From CAZEPT01 sp964514225 (lineage in GTDB: Bacteria; Patescibacteriota; Minisyncoccia; Phycocordibacterales; UBA9973): DNA of 17,589 nt. This document shows, in pieces, positions 13,246-17,589 of this stretch. Location: contig CAZEPT010000011.1 of assembly GCA_964514225.1 (NCBI GenBank), positions 1 to 17,589 of the forward strand. Direction: 5' to 3'. Each line of letters starts with the position of its first letter. The stretch's first letter is position 1. The notes beneath the pieces were generated by a model. It had not been told where the DNA came from. It saw only the letters and a program-made list of their open reading frames with translations, and ran no database searches. Made by a program: the position numbers and the translations under genes.

Positions 13246-14313
13246 TTACAAAAGATGCTGAAGTGACTTTGGGTTAATAGCATAGGTATATGCATTCTCA
13301 AGTGTAATCTCACCTTGCCGAACGAGATCGATCAAACATCGGTTCATATCAATCATACCGTTCTCGTATCCTGTTTCAATTAAAACATCTATTTCATGGG
13401 TTCTTTTTTCGCGAATCAAGTTTGAAACTGCGGCATTGTTCAAGAGGAGTTCATACGCAGGCACGAGACCACCGGCAATTCGAGGAACGAGACGCTGTGA
13501 GAAAATACCAATGAGTGAGTTTGATAGTTGGATGCGGATTTGATCTTGCTGTCCAGGCGGGAATGAATCAATAATACGGTCGATTGTTTGAGGAGCGTTG
13601 TTCGTGTGGAGTGTTGAGAGGACTAGGTGCCCTGTTTCCGCTGCTGTAACCGCAATTTGAATTGTCTCAGGATTGCGCATTTCACCAAGCATGATGACAT
13701 TTGCATCTTCTCGGAATACTGAACTCAGCGCCCCAGCAAAACTCTTACTATCAATCCCAATTTCTCTCTGGTTAATGATAGACTGCTTCTCTTCAAAGAT
13801 GTGCTCGATTGGATCTTCGATGGTGATAATATGTTCTGCACGGTCAGTATTGATCTTGTCGATAATTGCCGCCAAGGTTGTTGACTTCCCTTGCCCAACT
13901 GGTCCGACGACAAGGAAAAATCCTTGTTTCTTTTTTGAAATAGTTTCAAGCACCGCCGGAAGATGGAGCTCTTCAAACGAGCTCACTTTCGGTACAGCAC
14001 GAAGTGCCAAGACGAGCTCGCCTTTTTGAATGAAAGCGTTACCGCGGAGTCGTGTCTGCTTGCCGTCTTTTTCATACGTGTAAGAGAAATCAACTTCTTG
14101 ATCTTCAAGAAATTGTTTTACTTTTTCATCACCGAGCATGACTTTCAAATAGCCAACCATCGTATCATGCGTCAGTACTGGCTCAGCACGGAGCAAGATG
14201 AGTGATCGAGTAACACGAACAGCCGGATGACGTCCGACACCTAAGTGAAGATCTGATCCTCCTTCCCGAAGCAAGGTTAAAATCAAATTATCTAAATCTT
14301 TTTTATAATCCAT
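13246..14313 (-). CDS. pilT: Type IV pilus retraction ATPase
   Basis: A 355-residue hexameric GspE/PilT-family ATPase in the cytoplasm that drives pilus retraction. Seen are an N-terminal PAS-like domain (SDLHLGVGRHPAVRV), Walker A GPVGQGKSTT (Lys143; usual form GPTGSGKST), the Asp box IITIEDPIEH (Glu166-Asp167), Walker B VIMLGEMRNPET (Glu211) and the His box HLVLSTLHTN (His229, His236). The C-terminal LIREKRTHEID matches the PilT-specific xxNLIRExKxxQI region, which separates it from PilB. It is the first gene after the ribosomal operon terminator, with a -10 element next to its ATG. With pilC it forms the motor part of the locus. Retraction in CPR bacteria may serve host attachment, twitching or DNA uptake (inference). 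Confidence 0.96.
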   Translation of the reverse strand: MDYKKDLDNLILTLLREGGSDLHLGVGRHPAVRVTRSLILLRAEPVLTHDTMVGYLKVMLGDEKVKQFLEDQEVDFSYTYEKDGKQTRLRGNAFIQKGELVLALRAVPKVSSFEELHLPAVLETISKKKQGFFLVVGPVGQGKSTTLAAIIDKINTDRAEHIITIEDPIEHIFEEKQSIINQREIGIDSKSFAGALSSVFREDANVIMLGEMRNPETIQIAVTAAETGHLVLSTLHTNNAPQTIDRIIDSFPPGQQDQIRIQLSNSLIGIFSQRLVPRIAGGLVPAYELLLNNAAVSNLIREKRTHEIDVLIETGYENGMIDMNRCLIDLVRQGEITLENAYTYAINPKSLQHLL

Positions 14314-14324
14314 ACCTTAAGTGT

Positions 14325-14330
14325 ATCATA
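14325..14330 (-). promoter_or_regulatory. Putative -10 element of pilT
   Basis: Minus-strand TATGAT followed by ACACTTAAGGT and the ATG, giving a predicted leader of about 5 bases. The surrounding 15-base sequence recurs before pilD at the same distance from the ATG. No good -35 is seen. Confidence 0.5.
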
Positions 14331-14378
14331 AGAGCGCGAAAATATGGAAGTCGTTTTTGCGCTTTTGTTCGAGATACT

Positions 14379-14419
14379 ACAAAAAAGCGCGGTACCTCTT
14401 GGATACCGCGCTTTTTTGT
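14379..14419. terminator. Strong bidirectional terminator after rplB
   Basis: A 16-bp stem: ACAAAAAAGCGCGGTA (14379-14394) pairs with 14404-14419, around a 9-base loop in which CC and GG can also pair. A and T runs on both sides make it work in either direction. It ends the S10 operon transcript, separating it from pilT. Confidence 0.93.
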
Positions 14420-14443
14420 CTAGAGTTATTTCGATACTCGTTC

Positions 14444-15286
14444 TTACTTCTTCTTTTTCTTGACGATTCGTCTTGAAACGATGAAGTTGTTTGAGTATTT
14501 CTTTGGAGTTCTGGTCTTTCGTCCACCAGTAACTTTACCCCATTTAGTTTTTGGTCTTCTCGTACCACGGCCTTGCGCCCCTTCTCCACCTCCATATGGG
14601 TGATCGACTGGGTTCATCGCAGAACCACGTACAGTTGGTCGGATTCCCTTCCATCGGGATCGTCCAGCTTTACCATAGTTTTTGAGTTTGTTCTCTTCGT
14701 TAGATACTTCACCGATTGTTGCGAAACAGTGTTCTACCACTTTTCGAACTTCAGATGACGGCATCTTAAGAAGTGTGTATCCGTTGTCATTTGCAACCAC
14801 TTGAGCGTAGTTTCCTGCACTTCTTACAAGCTTTGCACCAGAACCTGGCTTAATCTCGACGTTGTACACGAATGTACCAACAGGGATCAAACGAAGTGGT
14901 AATGCATTACCTTTCTTAAGCGGTGCATCAGCTGAAATGATAAATGTATCACCAGCCTTAACACTCTTTGGTGCGAGCATATATCTCTTTTCTCCGTCTT
15001 TAAAGACAGCGAGTGAGATAAATGCACTTCGGTTCGGATCGTACTCAACAGTTGTGTACTTTCCTTCAATTTCTTTCTTGTCGTACAAAAATGAAATATC
15101 TCGATACAGTCTTTTGTTTCCACCCCCTTTGTGACGAGTAGTAATACGTCCTTGGTTGTTTCGTCCGACTGATCGGAATCGTCCATACGTCAAGCTTTTT
15201 TCAGGTGTATCAGTTGTCAGGATCTCGCGATAGTTAATCGTTTTAAGATTTCTACGAGATGGTGATGTTGGATTATATGTTTTCAT
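14444..15286 (-). CDS. rplB: 50S ribosomal protein L2
   Basis: A 280-residue primary rRNA-binding protein close to the peptidyl transferase centre. Visible are the N-terminal MKTYNPTSPSRR, the GRITTRHKGGGNKRLYR region, the KPGSGAKLVRSAGNYAQVV SH3-like part, and the C-terminal RGSAMNPVDHPYGGGEG loop with the conserved histidine (MNPVDHPYGG) needed for peptidyl transferase function. The end is a lysine-rich tail (RRIVKKKKK). Length is normal. It starts 9 bases after the rplW stop and is the last gene of this operon: a terminator follows within 65 bases where rpsS would be expected in the standard S10 order. Confidence 0.98.
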   Translation of the reverse strand: MKTYNPTSPSRRNLKTINYREILTTDTPEKSLTYGRFRSVGRNNQGRITTRHKGGGNKRLYRDISFLYDKKEIEGKYTTVEYDPNRSAFISLAVFKDGEKRYMLAPKSVKAGDTFIISADAPLKKGNALPLRLIPVGTFVYNVEIKPGSGAKLVRSAGNYAQVVANDNGYTLLKMPSSEVRKVVEHCFATIGEVSNEENKLKNYGKAGRSRWKGIRPTVRGSAMNPVDHPYGGGEGAQGRGTRRPKTKWGKVTGGRKTRTPKKYSNNFIVSRRIVKKKKK

Positions 15287-15295
15287 GAGTATGTA

Positions 15296-15613
15296 TTAGA
15301 TAAGCGTAATCGTATCACCTTTTTTCAAGTATACGTATGCCTTTCTCATTGATCTTGTACGACCTTTAATATTTCTTTTGACTGTCGCAACTGAACGGAT
15401 ATTGACTGTGCGGATCTTTACAGGAGTAACTCCGTAAATGTTTCTGATTGCCGCCGCGATCTCTATCTTGTTCGCTTGCTTGTGAACTTCAAATGTATAC
15501 ACATTTGCTTCAGCAAGCTTTGTTGCTTTTTCAGTAATTTTTGGATTTTTGATGACCCATCCGTACTGATAGATGTATTCTGGCTTTGCAGATGTTTTTT
15601 CTTTACTTGCCAT
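15296..15613 (-). CDS. rplW: 50S ribosomal protein L23
   Basis: A 105-residue protein at the polypeptide exit tunnel, the docking site for trigger factor and SRP. The N-terminal extension (MASKEKTSAKPEYIYQYG) is a little longer than in many bacteria. It is followed by the core IKNPKITEKATKLAEANVYTFEVHKQANKIEI and the basic loop RTVNIRSVATVKRNIKGRTRSMRKAYVYL, the rRNA-binding part. It starts 3 bases after the rplD stop (TAA-TAT-ATG) and lacks a Shine-Dalgarno sequence, suggesting coupled translation. Confidence 0.97.
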   Translation of the reverse strand: MASKEKTSAKPEYIYQYGWVIKNPKITEKATKLAEANVYTFEVHKQANKIEIAAAIRNIYGVTPVKIRTVNIRSVATVKRNIKGRTRSMRKAYVYLKKGDTITLI

Positions 15614-15616
15614 ATA

Positions 15617-16273
15617 TTATTTTTGTAATTTCTTCTCAAGGAGTTCTACTGACTTTTCTGGAGCGATCATTACAAGATATTTGTGATTTAATACATCGAC
15701 CAAGTTGAGATCTTTGAGCTGTTCAAATGAAAGCTGTGGAAGATTCCGGATACTTTTTGTTGTTGTTTCATCTTTTTCAGGAAGTGTGCAGAGTGCTGTC
15801 TTTTTCTTTCCTTTAAGTCGAGAGAATCCCTCCACTTTTGAAAGATTGAGAAACGCTTGTGCAGCATCTTTTGTCTTTGTTGTTCCCAGTGTTTCAACGA
15901 AGAGGATTTCTCCTTTTCGAAGCTTCTCAGAGAGCACAGTAAAGAGTGCCTTCACTTTCATTTTTGCGTTGATTTTCTTTGTATAGCTCTTGTCGTTTCG
16001 TGGTCCATGAGCGACACCTCCACCAACCCAGATAGGTGAGCGAGATGATCCATGACGAGCACGTCCGGTTCCTTTTTGTTTCCAAGGTTTTTTACCACCT
16101 CCAGAAACTTCTCCACGATCCTTTGTGTGAGCAGTTGCTGCTCGCGCATTAGACATGATACTTGTTGCGACTTGGTGAACTAGATCGGCGTTCCACTTTT
16201 GTGCAAAAATCGTATCTGGAAGATCGATGGTTCCTTTTTGTTTTCCATCTGTAGTATAGACTGTATGTGTCAT
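15617..16273 (-). CDS. rplD: 50S ribosomal protein L4
   Basis: A 218-residue early assembly protein whose loop lines the exit tunnel and which, in E. coli, also represses its own S10 operon. Visible are the start MTHTVYTTDGKQKGTIDLP, the tunnel loop region RGEVSGGGKKPWKQKGTGRARHGSSRSPIWVGGGVAHGP (conserved from Lys-Pro to Gly-Pro), and a C-terminal LVMIAPEKSVELLEKKL. The ATG at 16273, 4 bases after the rplC stop, is preferred to a GTG at 16324 that would overlap rplC by 47 bases and add 17 residues unlike L4. Whether it regulates the operon here is unknown; see the hairpins upstream of rplC. Confidence 0.96.
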   Translation of the reverse strand: MTHTVYTTDGKQKGTIDLPDTIFAQKWNADLVHQVATSIMSNARAATAHTKDRGEVSGGGKKPWKQKGTGRARHGSSRSPIWVGGGVAHGPRNDKSYTKKINAKMKVKALFTVLSEKLRKGEILFVETLGTTKTKDAAQAFLNLSKVEGFSRLKGKKKTALCTLPEKDETTTKSIRNLPQLSFEQLKDLNLVDVLNHKYLVMIAPEKSVELLEKKLQK

Positions 16274-16277
16274 AAGA

Positions 16278-16889
16278 TTATGCTTTAAGTGCAAGGAGTG
16301 TTCCCTTTCGTCCTGGAACAGCACCTTTTACCAAAATAGTATTATTTTCTGTGTCGACCGCAACAACTTTTACGTTCTTGAGTGTAATTGTATCTCCACC
16401 AGTTCGTCCCGCCATGCGCATTCCTTTCGGAACACGATTTCTTAGACCTCCACCGATAGATCCTGGTTCACGCTCAGAGTGTTTCTGACCATGAGAACGT
16501 GGACCTCCGTGGAACCCGTGTCGTTTGACTACACCTTGGAATCCTTTTGATTTTGAGATACCTGAAATAAAGAGCTTGTCATCTGTAGCAAATTGATCTA
16601 CAGAGAGCACGTCTCCGATTGCTTTATCCATTTCAAAACCTTTGAAGCGGAATTCTTTCAAGTGGCGAAACGGACCCATGTCTTTCATTTGACCGAGGCG
16701 CGCCTTGCCGATTCTCCCTTTTTGCTGAGCACCATAACCAACTTGAACTGCGGAGTATCCGTCAGCGTCTGTTGTTTTAACTTGCGTAACTGTAACTGGA
16801 CCAGCGGATATTACAGTAACCGGTATTGCTTTCCCATCTTGCGTGAAGAACTGAGACATACCTTCTTTCGTACCGAGTATATATTTCAT
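16278..16889 (-). CDS. rplC: 50S ribosomal protein L3
   Basis: A 203-residue early assembly protein with a long loop reaching the peptidyl transferase centre. It has MKYILGTKEGMSQFFTQDGKAIPVTVI at the start, SGISKSKGFQGVVKRHGFHGGPRSHGQKHSEREPGSIGGG in the loop region, and a C-terminal VDTENNTILVKGAVPGRKG, as in most L3 proteins. The loop has Gly-Gly-Gly where E. coli has the methylated Gln150 (GSIGQNQ), as in many phyla, so PrmB-type methylation is unlikely here. It is preceded by a 65-base gap with two hairpins. Confidence 0.98.
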   Translation of the reverse strand: MKYILGTKEGMSQFFTQDGKAIPVTVISAGPVTVTQVKTTDADGYSAVQVGYGAQQKGRIGKARLGQMKDMGPFRHLKEFRFKGFEMDKAIGDVLSVDQFATDDKLFISGISKSKGFQGVVKRHGFHGGPRSHGQKHSEREPGSIGGGLRNRVPKGMRMAGRTGGDTITLKNVKVVAVDTENNTILVKGAVPGRKGTLLALKA

Positions 16890-16902
16890 AATAGGTTTTC
16901 TT

Positions 16903-16921
16903 CTTCTTATAAATTAAGAAG
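16903..16921 (-). promoter_or_regulatory. Small hairpin just upstream of rplC
   Basis: CTTCTTA (16903-16909) and TAAGAAG (16915-16921) form a 7-bp stem with a 5-base loop. It starts 14 bases before the rplC ATG and includes one AAGAAG, the only purine-rich sequence that might act as a ribosome binding site. Confidence 0.45.
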
Positions 16922-16929
16922 AGTTCCCG

Positions 16930-16963
16930 ATGCTCTAAAGAACAGAAGTGTTCTTTAGAGCAT
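16930..16963 (-). promoter_or_regulatory. Perfect 15-bp hairpin across the rpsJ stop codon
   Basis: ATGCTCTAAAGAACA (16930-16944) pairs perfectly with 16949-16963 around a 4-base loop (CTTC in the mRNA). The rpsJ TAA (16955-16957) is inside the stem. No T run follows, so it is not a rho-independent terminator. It may be an RNase processing site, a 3'-end stabiliser for the tuf-rpsJ part, or a translational or attenuation element for rplC and below. Confidence 0.75.
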
Positions 16964-17290
16964 TTTCACATCAACGTCGACTCCTGTTGGGAGTGAGAGG
17001 TTGGTGAGCGCTTCAATAGTCTTTTGATTTGGATTCAAAATATCGATAACACGCTTGTGAACTCTAATCTCGAATTGTTCTCGAGAATTCTTGTAAATGA
17101 ATGATGAACGATTCACAGTGTACTTTTTGATTTCTGTCGGCATCGGTACAGGTCCGAGCACTACGGCGTCATGCCGTCGTGCTGTTTCCATAATCTGCTT
17201 AACTGACGCATCAAGAATCTTGTTCTCATACGCCCGTACACGGATGCGAAGTCGCACATCACCCTCTTTGTTTGTTTTCTTTGTAGCCAT
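16955..17290 (-). CDS. rpsJ: 30S ribosomal protein S10
   Basis: A 111-residue protein, also known as antitermination factor NusE in bacteria. It has RLRIRVRAYENKILDASVKQIMETA, the VVLGPVPMPTEIKKYTVNRS loop, and HKRVIDILNPNQKTIEALTNLSLPTGVDVDVKM. A short N-terminal extension (MATKKTNKEGDV) precedes the core. It starts 36 bases after tuf. The last three codons lie in a stable hairpin. Gene order tuf-rpsJ-rplC matches the str-S10 junction of many bacteria. Confidence 0.98.
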   Translation of the reverse strand: MATKKTNKEGDVRLRIRVRAYENKILDASVKQIMETARRHDAVVLGPVPMPTEIKKYTVNRSSFIYKNSREQFEIRVHKRVIDILNPNQKTIEALTNLSLPTGVDVDVKML

Positions 17291-17304
17291 GAGTTTTTTG
17301 AATA

Positions 17305-17329
17305 TTGCGACTAAACGAATTTGCGACTA
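17305..17329 (-). repeat. Short tandem-like repeat in the tuf-rpsJ gap
   Basis: TTGCGACTA occurs at 17305-17313 and 17321-17329 (plus strand), 16 bases apart. The second copy contains the tuf stop codon. Probably a small duplication in the spacer; no function is apparent. Confidence 0.5.
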
Positions 17330-17589
17330 GGCAACAATTTTTGTAACGACACCTGCACCGACTGTCTTTCCACCTTCACGGATAGCAAAACTTTGCTTGT
17401 CTTCTAGCGCAATTGGAGTAACAAGTTTTACTTTGAAAGTAACTGTATCTCCTGGCATAACCATTTCTTTCCCTTCTGGAAGAGTAACTTCACCAGTAAC
17501 GTCTGTTGTACGGATGTAGAATTGTGGTTTGTAGCCATTCATAAATGGAGTGTGACGTCCACCTTCTTCCTTCTTCAAGATGTACACTT
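17327..17589 (-). CDS. tuf: Elongation factor Tu, C-terminal fragment
   Basis: The last 87 or so residues of EF-Tu, which delivers aminoacyl-tRNA to the ribosome; the gene continues beyond the window's right edge. VYILKKEEGGRHTPF, YKPQFYIRTTDVTGEV, MVMPGDTVTFKVKLVTPIAL and FAIREGGKTVGAGVVTKI are the conserved domain 2/3 sequences. The GTG at 17587 is an internal Val codon, not a start. It is the first visible gene of the ribosomal operon, 36 bases ahead of rpsJ. Confidence 0.98.
   Translation of the reverse strand, partial: VYILKKEEGGRHTPFMNGYKPQFYIRTTDVTGEVTLPEGKEMVMPGDTVTFKVKLVTPIALEDKQSFAIREGGKTVGAGVVTKIVA

Noticed and set aside
16274..16324. Longer L4 starting at GTG 16324
   Set aside because: It would overlap rplC by 47 bases and add residues not seen in L4; the ATG at 16273 lies 4 bases after the rplC stop.
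1..17589. Alternative genetic code (UGA as Gly, as in Gracilibacteria)
   Set aside because: All conserved proteins reach normal lengths with the standard bacterial code and no in-frame UGA needs to be read through.

Overview
The window looks like a chromosomal stretch of a Candidate Phyla Radiation bacterium (Patescibacteria, probably a parcubacterium such as the Nomurabacteria/Kaiserbacteria groups). This is inferred from the AT-rich, densely packed genes, the almost complete lack of Shine-Dalgarno sequences, promoters lying right on top of start codons, and family-specific features of the DNA ligase, the short PheS and the CPR-like type IV pilus genes. Gene lengths fit the standard bacterial code, with no need to read UGA as a sense codon. 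Almost everything runs on the minus strand, so the transcribed order is from high to low coordinates.

Right end (17589 to 14444): the 3' end of tuf, then rpsJ, rplC, rplD, rplW and rplB, the first part of an S10 operon. It is closed by a strong bidirectional terminator at 14379-14419 instead of running on into rpsS/rplV/rpsC. A perfect 15-bp hairpin overlaps the rpsJ stop codon.

Middle (14313 to 6622): a type IV pilus locus. It encodes the retraction ATPase PilT, the platform protein PilC, three tandem paralogous major-type pilins with their own promoters, the prepilin peptidase PilD, and four minor pilins resembling GspH, GspJ, GspI and GspK (FimT/PilW/PilV/PilX). Three of the seven pilin-like genes carry an insert of exactly 19 codons directly before the prepilin-peptidase cleavage site. 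I regard this as the most interesting feature of the window. The pilin paralogues share identical blocks of 92 and 124 bp over their 5' ends.

Left-middle (6620 to 1590): NAD-dependent DNA ligase LigA, joined to the last minor pilin by a TAA-T-ATG junction, and then a 998-residue UvrD-type helicase fused to a RecB/AddB-like nuclease. Pilus biogenesis (possibly DNA uptake) and DNA end processing or joining therefore appear to sit on one transcript. The LigA has lost two of its four zinc ligands and changed two nucleotide-binding residues.

Left end (1547 to 1): two small plus-strand genes of unknown function, each with a near-consensus sigma-70 promoter and its own hairpin terminator. Divergent from them is pheS (leaderless, lacking the usual N-terminal coiled coil), followed by the start of pheT, which runs off the window. 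No tRNA, rRNA, CRISPR array or recognisable insertion sequence was found.
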